A stretch of DNA of 53,500 bases. Source: Cristatella mucedo (taxonomy: Eukaryota; Bryozoa; Phylactolaemata; Cristatellidae). Each line of letters begins with the position of its first letter. Positions within the stretch are counted from its first letter, which is position 1. The notes beneath the pieces are model-generated. The model saw only the letters and a program-made list of their open reading frames with translations. It was not told where the DNA came from and ran no database searches. Made by a program: the position numbers and the translations under genes. The DNA lies in NCBI GenBank assembly GCA_009760855.2, contig WPIO01000129.1:374001-427500 (forward strand), given 5' to 3'. Below are positions 1 through 8,392 of this stretch, piece by piece.

Positions 1-45
1 GCAGCATCACTAGGGTTAATAGGACTAGCAAGATCTACTAGCCTG

Positions 46-1610
46 TGATTGTTCATGTCAACATCTCCATCAGGCGGACCGGCTGAACTCGTATATCGAC
101 ACCTCACACCTTGCTAGTAAGTTCCAGTCTGGCTTTAGAGCTAATCACTCCACAGAGTCAGCATTGCTTCGGGTACACAACGACCTACTTAGGAATGCAG
201 ACATGGGTAGAGTGTCTCTGCTTGTTTTGCTTGATCTTTCGGCAGCTTTTGATACCATCGATCACAAAATTCTTCTAGAGCGCCTCTCATCTCGCCTGGG
301 CATCACTGGCACTGCTCTGCAGTGGTTCAGGTCCTATCTCAGTGGGAGACTCCAGAGTATTGACGTTAATGGACAAAGATCATCTGAAGTACCTCTGAAA
401 TATGCGGTACCTGAGGGCTCAGTGCTAAGTCCGGTTCTTTTCACGGTTTATACTCTGCCTCTTGCTGATGTGATTGCAAAGCACAATCTAGGCTTTCACT
501 TCTACGCGGATGACACTCAGTTGTACCTTTCCTTTGATCCCTCCCAGCCTTTGAGCACCTCAAATTCTCTAAACTCACTAGCTGCATGCATTGATGACAT
601 CCGCACATGGACGGCAGATAATTTTCTAAAACTTAACGATGATAAAACTAACTTACTAGTTATGGGCAAACCCAGTGTGATCCAGAAATTGGACAGGCTG
701 ACTCTCAAAATTGGCTCTGCCAGCATATCTCCAGTTGAATTAGCTCGAAATCTAGGTGTCATATTCCAAAGCGACCTCTCGTTAGACGACTATATCAGCT
801 CCACAGTCAAATCCGCCTATTTTCAGCTTCATAACATTGCTAAAATTCGGTCTTGTTTAGATAAAGATACCACATCTAAGTTGGTCAATGCATTCGTGAC
901 ATCCCGTCTCGACTTCTGCAACTCACTGCTTACTGGCCTACCAGCATGTGCGATCAGGCGATTGCAGCTGGTGCAAAACTCGGCAGCTAGACATGTCTGC
1001 CGTGAGCATCGCAGTTGTCACATTACTCCACTTCTCGCCGACCTGCACTGGCTACCAGTCAAGCAACGGATCCACTTCAAGGTTTTGTCACTCACTTTTA
1101 GGTCCCTTCATTCTATGGCTCCAGCCTATCTGTCAGATATACTACCCCATCAGGCTAAACATCGTACCACCCGCTTTTCGGAATCCAACAGTCTAGAAAT
1201 ACCTCGTACTAACTTCAAATCCTTTGGAGACCATGCATTTAGTTCATATGCTCCCAAAGCCTGGAACTCCCTCCCGACCTGCGTCAGAACATCCCCTGAC
1301 CTGACCACATTTAAAAGGAACCTAAAAACACACCTATTTAGGACAGCATTTAGTGGGTCCCTGTGATTCGTCCTTGATGTGCTTATGCGTGCTGACACTG
1401 TGCATGCTACCACTAACCACATTTGCATGCTGACCCTGTGCATGTCACCCCTAACCATATTATTCATTTCGTTTGTTTTTCAAGCATGATTTTACTTACC
1501 ATTCAATTACATTTCACTTTGCAGCAAATGTAAAGCGCCTATAGAGAGATTAAGTTCCCTGAGGGCGCTTTATCAAGTGAGTTATTATTATTATTATTAT
1601 TATTATTATA
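46..1610 (+). mobile_element. 5'-truncated CR1/L2-clade LINE (family A) with (TTA)n tail
   Basis: A non-LTR retrotransposon copy: the reverse transcriptase-containing part of ORF2, a 3' UTR holding the motif GTAAAGCGCC, and a (TTA)n tail at about 1582-1609. The 5' end is truncated inside the RT domain, as is usual for target-primed reverse transcription. It is inserted antisense into a fibre-like gene of the Polinton: the repeat coding on the minus strand stops at 1610 and resumes below about 45. No clear target duplication was found. The copy at 31431-32117 is nearly identical in its 3' half, so the family was recently active. The left junction is placed by the end of fibre coding and could be off by about 10 bases. 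Confidence 0.9.
49..1366 (+). pseudogene. LINE A reverse transcriptase, 3' part of ORF2 (5'-truncated)
   Basis: One uninterrupted frame runs from about base 49 to a TGA at 1364-1366. It carries RT motifs in order: the AFDTIDH segment of the palm, a GSVLSP block, the catalytic FYADD box near 502-516, and the C-terminal region typical of CR1/L2 proteins, including LHWLPV and a KAWNSLP block. Upstream residues (QSGFRANHST) belong to the finger domain, so the first methionine-like codon is not a genuine start. No endonuclease domain is present because the copy is 5'-truncated, so it cannot move by itself. The absence of stops in more than 430 codons shows that it is young compared with the surrounding Polinton. 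Clade assignment rests on motif resemblance. Confidence 0.9.
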
Positions 1611-1828
1611 GAAGTAGTTGATCTAGGAACATTTGTAACAAAATTTGTATCTATATATTATCTATTTACAGCATCACCAGCATCAACAGGATCACCTAAA
1701 TTCTTAACAAGATTACCATTCATACTTGGATTTCCATTAAGTATATCACCAGTCCTTCCAATATAGCTCTTTGCATTACTTCCTTTTTTCTATAACCTAA
1801 CATTTCTATACAATACTAACAAGAAAAT

Positions 1829-2676
1829 CTATATATAACTAATTCCACTTGCAAGAGTAAAATTGTTCAAAGAATAAGAACAACTTCCATCAATATGAAT
1901 CATTAAAACTATAGTATCACTAACACCATAAGTACTATCACTAGTTAAATCTAAATAAGCATTTGTTTTATCAGTTGCATTCATTATACCAGATATCATA
2001 CTAAAATTAGGTAATGTTCTAGGAAAGAATGCTTTAAGGTTGGTTATAAATCCTAACTTTCTTCCTGCTCCTTGTTCTATAATTGGAAAATCAGCTGGTG
2101 TAATTTGTTGCAGTGAATAAGAAGATCCATTACTACCATTAGCTTTAATATTCAAACCTAACATATCAAGTTTGAATAAACTAGGATAAGTTCTAGAACT
2201 TAATCCTAAATATCTAAATCATACTTGTTTAGTATTATCAACATATTTTTTTGTTACTACATCAGAATCTTTTTAATTTAAATTATTATTTTTCCCATAT
2301 CTATGCTTGCTGTTGCATTACCTTGAAATACTTGTGTCATACTTTTCAATAATCCATAGTTTATCACTTTATAAGGTCTACAATCACTAAAAACAGTACC
2401 ATCAGCAGAATTACGTGATATACCAATAACATTCTTACAATTCAATTGTGATAACAATTTTGGTCCGCTCTTTAGAATCAATCCTGATAAAGTTGGTACT
2501 GTTGCCAACTCTCCTGTAGCATTAGAAATAACACTACCACCTACATTTGAACTAAGAGCATAATCTAATCTTATTGCATCACCATCATTAACAGGAAAGC
2601 CTAAGTTACTTACTCTGTTTTTATTTGCATCAAGATCAGTATAAACATTTCTAATAGTTTTTCTTAACTTTTTCAT
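1829..2676 (-). pseudogene. Tail-fibre-like repeat protein 1
   Basis: Starts at the ATG 2674-2676 and probably ends at the TAG 1829-1831. The N-terminus has a clear fibre-type unit (DLDANKNRVSNLGFPVNDGD). A second unit, KDSDVVTKKYVD at about 2240-2272, lies in another frame after a small frameshift near 2285. A TGA at 2219-2221 interrupts the following segment, after which the frame is open to the end. The C-terminal half (about 110 residues) has no repeats and could be the globular head; that is inference. It is divergently transcribed from the plus-strand gene that starts near 2686, with almost no gap, so a shared promoter is possible. Confidence 0.6.
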
Positions 2677-2685
2677 TACTTATAA

Positions 2686-3803
2686 TGTATGAAGAATAAA
2701 AAGGTAAAAGAGTTTCTGGAGATATAAGAGAAGGAGTTAGTACAACCAAAGATGTTGTTTCAGGTGTTACAACCGCAACTGAAGTTGATTCAAAAGCAGG
2801 GATAACGTAGCTCCAAAGTATTAGTAGCTCCAAAAATTGCCATGAACCTGTCTTTACAAGCCTCAAACAAGAGAGCAAAGATAGTTCCAAAAGTACTAAA
2901 ATCATTTAAAGTTATTGAAAGTACTATTAAAGCTCTACGAGGCTTTCTATCAGGAGTTACAGGAATAGTAGATCCAGGACGATTTATCAGAGATTGTCGA
3001 CGATATTTCTTCAGGTAAAACGGACAAGTCTTCTGGAAAACAATGGCAGAAAAAATAGGATTGACAAAGATGGTTGCAAGTTTGGAAGTAAGTTATTATA
3101 TAAATGAAATATTACTAGAAGCAGAAAAAGCAAACAGTGATTGGTATTTACACCCTAGTAAGTTTATATCTGATATGTTTGGGGAAGGAGTTTCTCCTAG
3201 AGTGCAGACCAACTTGATCCTATAGCATTGAAAAAAAACTTCTTAGAAATGAGAGGTGGATTTATACCAGCAATTCCTGCAATAAAAGCAACTATAGCAA
3301 GTGTGATAGGAACAGTAGGATTAGCAGTAAGTATAACAGTTGCAGTTGCAAGTCTAATAAAAAAGAGAGTGGATGAAACAATGTTTACAGAAAAATCACC
3401 ACCTATGAGAACACATGAAGAAAGACTTAGTGCTTTGAGTCTACAGAGTGAAAGACTAAAGAATGCTATTGTGGACTTAAGAAACATGGTAGAACTGTTA
3501 GATCGTGGAATTTATATTGATTTAAGTGAAAATGAACAAAACAGTGAGGTAAAAAACAGATTAGAGTACATGAAACAAGGGAGAGATTTAGTTGAGAAAG
3601 GTGGCGTTAGCTATTCATAAGAACTGAAGAAAGACATAACAAGAGTAGCAAGTTCAACTATTTGTGGTAAAAAGACGTGTGATTTTAAAACTGAGTCTGC
3701 AATGTTACTAGTGAATCTGTTTGCATAAGGTAAATCACAAGAAGATATGCATTCAGAAATACTAAAATTAAGAGATGAGTTGAAACACAGATGTAAGGAT
3801 TAG
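2686..3803 (+). pseudogene. Unrecognised Polinton protein with one membrane segment and coiled-coil-like C-terminus
   Basis: Begins with ATG at 2686-2688, only 10 bases from the divergent fibre gene, and ends at TAG 3801-3803, abutting the convergent HNH gene, whose TAA is at 3800-3802. Coding sense moves between frames near 2820, 2995, 3050 and 3215, and TAA stops occur at 2698-2700, 3618-3620 and 3726-3728. The most intact part (3228-3617) has a strongly hydrophobic segment rich in A, I, V and G (about 3250-3350), followed by a charged, heptad-like region ending in a long amphipathic stretch. I do not recognise the family. Position and membrane segment suggest a virion or membrane-active protein, which is inference. 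Confidence 0.5.
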
Positions 3804-4477
3804 AAGTCTGTATATCTGACAATTTGATTGTCCTCTGTTAGGCAATAATCAAAGTTAAGACGAGCGAAAGCAAGATGCAATTGGATTGCCACCACATCTC
3901 TTGCTTCAGCCGCAGCAACAGCAATATCATAGTAACCAATATGTTGGTGAATATTATCTATTCTTATGAACGCTCTACACTTGTTTGCTCTTTTATGCCA
4001 ATTAACACCAATAAAACCAGAAGTGTTATTTCTTAGTTTTCCTTTATTTCTTTGGTTTTCACAATGATTTGCAATTCTTAAATTAGTAGCTCTGTTATCA
4101 CCTTTGTCCAAATTAATGTGATCCAATTGAAAGATAGGCATTTCTTTGTAAGTGATAAGCCACGCCAATCGATGTGCTTTATATATTGTACCATCAATAC
4201 AAATATTTCTATATCCTTTGTTAATTGTTCCTGCCTCACTTCCAACTTTTGAAGATCCTGTTCTATTTTCTTTCCACGTAAATTTACCTGTTATTGCATT
4301 ATATGATAACAATTCAATAACCCGTTCACGCAACGGACTATAATCCAAAAATTCCATATCTCTTTCACTCAATGCAGCAACTTCATTTTGATTCATTTTT
4401 CTATATGCTTTTTTAACTGTTAAAAATAATAATATAATATTCTTTTTCTTTAATCCTAAATTGATTTTGTAAATCAT
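3800..4477 (-). CDS. HNH endonuclease with AP2-like C-terminal DNA-binding domain
   Basis: An intact 225-codon frame from ATG 4475-4477. The ATG at 4394-4396, giving 198 residues, is an equally good start because homology-like sequence begins just after it. The core has the HNH signature: HRLAW, then LDHINLDKGDNRATNLR, then ENQRNKG, which supplies the His/Asn metal-binding residues. The C-terminal block (SGFIGVNWHKRANKCRAFI and following) resembles the AP2 domain found in HNH homing endonucleases of phages and large DNA viruses. The role is site-specific DNA cleavage, possibly as a selfish homing gene. It has no stop or frameshift although neighbours are broken. All six Gln and three Trp codons are standard CAA/CAG and TGG. 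Confidence 0.85.
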   Translation of the reverse strand: MIYKINLGLKKKNIILLFLTVKKAYRKMNQNEVAALSERDMEFLDYSPLRERVIELLSYNAITGKFTWKENRTGSSKVGSEAGTINKGYRNICIDGTIYKAHRLAWLITYKEMPIFQLDHINLDKGDNRATNLRIANHCENQRNKGKLRNNTSGFIGVNWHKRANKCRAFIRIDNIHQHIGYYDIAVAAAEARDVVAIQLHLAFARLNFDYCLTEDNQIVRYTDF

Positions 4478-4608
4478 TTAGCAACTGTACTATTTCATTT
4501 GCATCAGAAACCAACTTAGGTAATATTGCATAACATTCATCAATTGATTCAACAATCCTTTAGGTGTCCATCATATAAATTACTTTTTTTATTATTTAAT
4601 ATATAGAA

Positions 4609-4908
4609 ATGGATTACAAAGAAGTAAAACTTGTTCTATCAGAACATCAACTAAAACTAATACACAACTCTAAAGAACCTATCTCAATCACACTAAAACA
4701 TGAAGACTTATCTGGAACTGTTCCAATACTCGTTACACAAACACAACTAAACAGAATTAAAAAATGTAAAGCAAAAGGAATTGGAATGCAACTAAATCTT
4801 AGTCTTAAACAACTAAAACAAAATAGAAAAGTAGGAGGCGGATTAGTAGATTTTCTACCCAAACTACTGGTAATAGATAAATGCATATGCCTTTACCTAC
4901 AAGTGTAA
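4609..4908 (+). CDS. Short basic protein of Polinton minor-virion type (pX-like)
   Basis: A 99-codon frame starting at ATG 4609-4611 and ending at TAA 4906-4908. It is lysine- and leucine-rich and has the pattern KGIGMQLNLSLKQLKQN followed by GGGL, which I associate with short basic ORFs of Mavericks/adintoviruses lying next to capsid genes; that assignment is from recollection of the family and is tentative. After GGGL the usual hydrophobic run is replaced by an unrelated C-terminus, which suggests a frameshift near 4850. The last 28 bases overlap the next gene, which starts at 4881 in another frame. Confidence 0.5.
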   Translation: MDYKEVKLVLSEHQLKLIHNSKEPISITLKHEDLSGTVPILVTQTQLNRIKKCKAKGIGMQLNLSLKQLKQNRKVGGGLVDFLPKLLVIDKCICLYLQV

Positions 4909-5387
4909 ATAGTGAAGAGGTTCCTGGTGGAAGTTTTAATAATACAGGAAAATACTCATATGTGGGTCCAGGAACACATTTCAATAAAAGAATGGAGCAA
5001 GGTTATGACGGTATTAATGACTTAGACAGTCGTGGACTTATTCGTGATCATACATATACTGAGACAAGTTCTATGCCAGAACCTAAACGAACAGAAATAC
5101 GAAATGTATCTGATCTTGTTCTTGCAGAGTCTGCAGCTCGTATTGCTCTTGATCCACGTCAGCCTTCTTATGTACGTGAAGATGCGAAAACTGTCGCAGC
5201 AGTTATGGCTGCTAAAGCAAAACTTGGCTTAGGTCTTGGTGGAATGTTGAATTATTCATTTGCAACTGACTCTCTAAAAGATAAAGTAAGTAATCCTTCT
5301 AGCTTAAATAAAATTAAAAACTATGCTCGTGGAATAGTTGACAGGATGTTAGATATACTAGAAAAAAGATATAAAAAATTTAACTAA
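4881..5387 (+). CDS. PLA2-like domain virion protein with catalytic His replaced
   Basis: A 168-codon frame from ATG 4881-4883 to TAA 5385-5387. The motif YVGPGT at 4959-4976 matches the calcium-loop motif of the phospholipase A2 domain known from parvovirus VP1 unique regions and related Polinton proteins. The next conserved block should be an HD..Y catalytic motif; here it reads RDHTY, with CGT (Arg) at 5043-5045 where His is expected, one A-to-G change from a His codon. Further positions (SDLVLAES, then a helical Ala-rich tail with KLGLG) fit the family. In viruses the domain helps a virion leave the endosome by attacking membrane phospholipid. This copy should be catalytically dead. The frame is otherwise intact. 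Confidence 0.65.
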   Translation: MHMPLPTSVNSEEVPGGSFNNTGKYSYVGPGTHFNKRMEQGYDGINDLDSRGLIRDHTYTETSSMPEPKRTEIRNVSDLVLAESAARIALDPRQPSYVREDAKTVAAVMAAKAKLGLGLGGMLNYSFATDSLKDKVSNPSSLNKIKNYARGIVDRMLDILEKRYKKFN

Positions 5388-5479
5388 TCTAATTTTTGTT
5401 TGTTTATTGTTTTATCTGCTTTTTTTTAGTAATCAGCAGGATTGAATTCACTTCTTTTAACAACCCTATAAACTTTAAC

Positions 5480-5908
5480 TTAATCTAGTTTCAATCTAAT
5501 ATTAAGTCTTTCTTCTGAATTATCTTTATCTTTAGTTACATAACTTTCATCAAGAATACCTGCAATAGCAAAGTCATAACTAAGTTTTTGAATTACATCA
5601 GTAATGCTACTAAACTTTAGTTGTTTGTTCTTTTGGTCAAAAAATATACTTGGTTTACTACCAAACTCAACTCTTACTCCAATAGCTGAACAATGAGATA
5701 AATCATAACCACTATATTCAAGTTTCATACTTGCTCTATTAACAATATCCTCTAATGCAGGTCTCACATCTTCACTGATATAGATCCATGCATTGAAGTA
5801 AGGTTTAGAATCTTTATTAATTTTATCTTCAATATGAACACGCACTGGTTTTCCTTTTGGGATGACAACTGAAGAATTTTCAAGTACTACAAATTTTGTA
5901 TTATCCAT
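5480..5908 (-). CDS. Unrecognised intact Polinton ORF, 142 residues
   Basis: Runs from ATG 5906-5908 to TAA 5480-5482 without interruption. Mixed alpha/beta-looking sequence, moderately charged, with no membrane segment, cysteine motif or repeat. It contains a stretch like VRVHIEDKIN near the N-terminus and RLNIRLKLD at the C-terminus, both beta-strand-like. It is followed on the same strand, after about 30 bases on its upstream side, by the protease relic (5938-6274), and the zinc-ribbon gene lies beyond that, so the three could form one minus-strand transcription unit. I do not recognise the family and give no function. Confidence 0.6.
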   Translation of the reverse strand: MDNTKFVVLENSSVVIPKGKPVRVHIEDKINKDSKPYFNAWIYISEDVRPALEDIVNRASMKLEYSGYDLSHCSAIGVRVEFGSKPSIFFDQKNKQLKFSSITDVIQKLSYDFAIAGILDESYVTKDKDNSEERLNIRLKLD

Positions 5909-5937
5909 TTCTATAAATGGAAAATAAAATGTTCAAA

Positions 5938-6274
5938 TTAAATTAGTAATTGCATTGTCGTTCCAAAATCTGTTTCTTTCATTATTTTTAGAAAGATTAG
6001 ACATCTTCTTTCACAATCTTTTTGATTGTATTCTTGTAGCATAAATGTCTGTAAGCTTGGTATAACACCAAAGTAATCAATTACTTCTGGCTTTAGTGGA
6101 GCACCGAATGAATCAAAGTAAAAACATTGTTTACCTTTTTTTAAGTGCTACCCAGTGATATATGTCTAAATCTGATTCTCCGGTATTAAAAATAAGACAT
6201 TCGTTTTCTCATGGTTTTGTTAGTTCATCTCTTGCAGGCTCCTTTAAAGTTTTTAATATATAATTCTTATACAT
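5938..6274 (-). pseudogene. Adenain-like cysteine protease (Polinton PRO) relic
   Basis: Start ATG 6272-6274, end TAA 5938-5940. Catalytic landmarks are in the expected order: His in the HWVA motif (6152-6157 encodes HW), Asp/aromatic block FDSFG at about 6103-6117, and a C...C pair at 5998-6015, where the first Cys would be the nucleophile. Family members process virion proteins in adenoviruses and Polintons. The gene is broken by TGA at 6209-6211 and by a frameshift in the A-rich run near 6128-6140. The residue after the first Cys is Glu rather than the usual Gly. It is short compared with typical members, and its start lies 2 bases from the stop of the zinc-ribbon gene upstream. Confidence 0.7.
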
Positions 6275-6276
6275 AA

Positions 6277-6678
6277 TTATTTATTTCTAGATCTGTTAGT
6301 GGTGTTGATTTTACTTTTTTTTAGTTTGTTGATAGTCTTTTTAAGTTCAGCAAGTATTTGTTGTTTATCTTCTATACAAGAATCAAGTTTCTTTCCATGT
6401 GATAAAACTCCTGTTCCTTTTTTACCATGAGATAAAAATCCTGTTCTAAGTTTCTTTCCATGTGTTAGTACTCCTGTTCCTTTTTTACCATGAGATACAA
6501 TTCCTTCTCTAACATTAACGTGTGTACTCCTTAGTTTGACTAACTTTGATTGCTTACTTCCACAAATAGTACAAACACCTTTTTTCATACCTCTTAATCC
6601 TTTAGTACTATCTACCTCAACATATTCTTCATGAGTTGTATCAGTTGGTTTTTTACACTTCATGCAATAAATTTCCAT
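6277..6678 (-). CDS. Zinc-ribbon protein with HGKK repeats (DUF5679-like N-terminus)
   Basis: An intact 133-codon frame, ATG 6676-6678 to TAA 6277-6279. Residues 5-8 (CMKC) and about 36-39 (CTIC) form two CxxC pairs, as in the small zinc ribbons common in Polintons. The middle consists of four near-identical units of about 11 residues built on S/T-H-G-K-K (HGKKGTGVL, HGKKLRTGFL, HGKKGTGVL, HGKKL), followed by a Lys-rich helical tail. Such basic repeats suit binding of nucleic acid, for example packaging of genome DNA in the virion; this is inference. The repeats are also visible as direct DNA repeats at about 6385-6500. Divergent from the ATPase gene, with 19 bases between the two starts. Confidence 0.75.
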   Translation of the reverse strand: MEIYCMKCKKPTDTTHEEYVEVDSTKGLRGMKKGVCTICGSKQSKLVKLRSTHVNVREGIVSHGKKGTGVLTHGKKLRTGFLSHGKKGTGVLSHGKKLDSCIEDKQQILAELKKTINKLKKSKINTTNRSRNK

Positions 6679-6697
6679 ATCTATAATAATACAGAAA

Positions 6698-7344
6698 ATG
6701 TCGTTAAGAGTTAGAGCCTTTAATTTTGGACAAGATGTTGATACTGGGCATAAAGAACCATATCAAAAGTTCCTATTAGAGCATTATCGCTTGGACCAAG
6801 TGGAACAGGTGAATCACAATTACTAATGAATTGGATATTTCATGGTATGTTAAACTATGATACTTGTACAATCATTGCTTCAAGTTTAGATCAAAATTTA
6901 TACCGTGGTCTTATGTCAATGACTAAAGAAAATCATTCTTCTGTTTGGGTTAATGGTGTTGATGCAATGCCTGAAGTTGACTCTTATAAGAATTGTAAGA
7001 ATGTTGTTGTATTAGATAATCTTATGACAGAAGATCAATCAAAGATTTTAGATAATTTTACTCGTGGAAGATATAAAGGATTGAACATATTTTATCTTGC
7101 TCAAGGATTTGCTAATATTCCTAGAAGAGAAATAAGAAACAATATAAACATGATTATGATCTTTAAACAAAATAATACTGATATAGAATATATTCGTTAT
7201 CCATATATTGGTGATATAGATAAGAGACGATTTAAAGAATGGGTTAACTCTTGTACTAGAAAGAGATTTGGATATTGTGTTATTGACTTAACTAAAACTG
7301 AATCAAAAGGAAGATTTTGGTCTGTTGATAGTACAGGAAAATAA
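6698..7344 (+). pseudogene. FtsK/HerA-type genome-packaging ATPase (A32-like)
   Basis: Begins at ATG 6698-6700. A one-base shift near 6770 is needed to enter the main frame, which then stays open to TAA 7342-7344. Walker A lies at 6793-6816 and reads GPSGTGES: the invariant Lys is Glu (GAA at 6811-6813, one A-to-G step). The Walker B region VVVLDNLM (about 7006-7026) has Asn after the first Asp, where an acidic residue is usual. The arginine-rich FTRGR segment and the hydrophobic strand with a downstream Gln (IFYLAQ) follow as in the family. The protein normally drives double-stranded DNA into the capsid; this copy should not hydrolyse ATP. All Trp and Gln codons are standard. Confidence 0.85.
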
Positions 7345-7360
7345 TTAATAACTATTTTTA

Positions 7361-8392
7361 ATGCTTGATAGATATAGGAAATTTTTGATGGAAAGTTATA
7401 CGCAAGTCCAAATAAGCCTTACAGAGGAAATGTTCAAGAAGCATTAGACTTAGAAAATAAACTTAACAACTTGGAAATTATACGTGTTGCTACCATACTT
7501 GATAACAGTCAAGAAATACAAAGAATTGAAGCAGAAATAACTACAAGAGACAGAATAGAACATGATTTGAATTAACGTGCATTAGAGAAATTAACTCATA
7601 ATTCAGGCAATGTTGTTATCGATAGACTAAGCAAATTTAGACCTAAATTGGCAATTCAAATGGAACAAAGCGAACAAATAAAAGAAGTAGTAGAACAAAA
7701 AGCACAGATATTTCTAGTATAGTAAAAGAAAGAGTTGCTGCTATTGAAGAAGGAAAATATAAGATAGCGATTAATATTGCAAATCAAGCAAAGACTTAAG
7801 CACCTAATCCAGAAGCAAAAAGTTCTATTGATGAACTTCAGAATGCAATTGCAGATCAACTTAATGTTTATCCTTCTACTGGTATGAGACCTAAGAAAAA
7901 AAGCAAAGGTAAAAGAAATGAAAGAAGATGAACCTCTTTAAATTACTCTACCTATTGAAACACCTACACCACAAACTGAAAAAGAAGTTATTCTTGAACT
8001 TACTAAAGGTAAAATGTCTAAAAATGTTTAGAGTCTATAAAAAATCTTGATGATAGTAAAAAAGAATTATTTAAATGATCTCTTTTAAATGTTTTTACTA
8101 AATTACATTCTAAGAAGAAAAGAACAGACACAGAACAAAAAATTTTGAACTATCTTTGGTCAAGGTTTAAGCCAGAAGAGAAAGTAGGTCAATGAATAGA
8201 AGTAATTCCATTAGTTGTAAGTAGTGATAAAGAAGTTTTTGATAAAATTGACTTATGGTTTCGTGAACTTGCTGCTGGAAATAAAGGAGTTGTAAGTTCT
8301 ATCAGTGCTGCTGTTGATTATCTTGCTAGGTCTAGAAAAGTTCCAAAATCTCATATTGCAAAGATAAACAATCTTTTATGTAATATATAGGA
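7361..8392 (+). pseudogene. Unrecognised Polinton protein, coiled-coil N-half
   Basis: Lies between the ATPase and the capsid-like gene. An ATG at 7361-7363 is followed by a frameshift near 7378. Coding sense then runs through four segments with frame changes near 7705, 7918 and 8035, and TAA, TAG and TGA stops are scattered through them. The N-half is rich in Glu, Gln, Leu and Ile with heptad spacing, so a coiled coil is likely. The middle is Lys/Pro-rich and low-complexity. The C-half (8040-8390) is globular-looking and ends in a basic helix before the TAG at about 8388-8390. A scaffold or virion role is possible from position only. I cannot name the family. Confidence 0.5.

Larger units (their letters stand above)
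1..1803 (-). pseudogene. Tail-fibre-like repeat protein 2, split by LINE A
   Basis: The likely start is the ATG at 1801-1803. The protein contains a phage tail-fibre-like repeat of the form G-N-x-I/V-x-N-L-x-x-P-x-x-x-x-D-A-x-x-K-x-Y-x-D (NGNLVKNLGDPVDAGDAV at about 1671-1740). A TAA stop at 1658-1660 falls inside the repeat. LINE A occupies 46-1610, and another repeat unit (DLASPINPSDAA) resumes on the minus strand at 1-44, so the gene continues left of the window. In phages such repeats form trimeric fibre shafts. A receptor-binding or fibre role in a Polinton virion is inference. It lies directly downstream of a sister gene of the same type and orientation. Confidence 0.6.
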
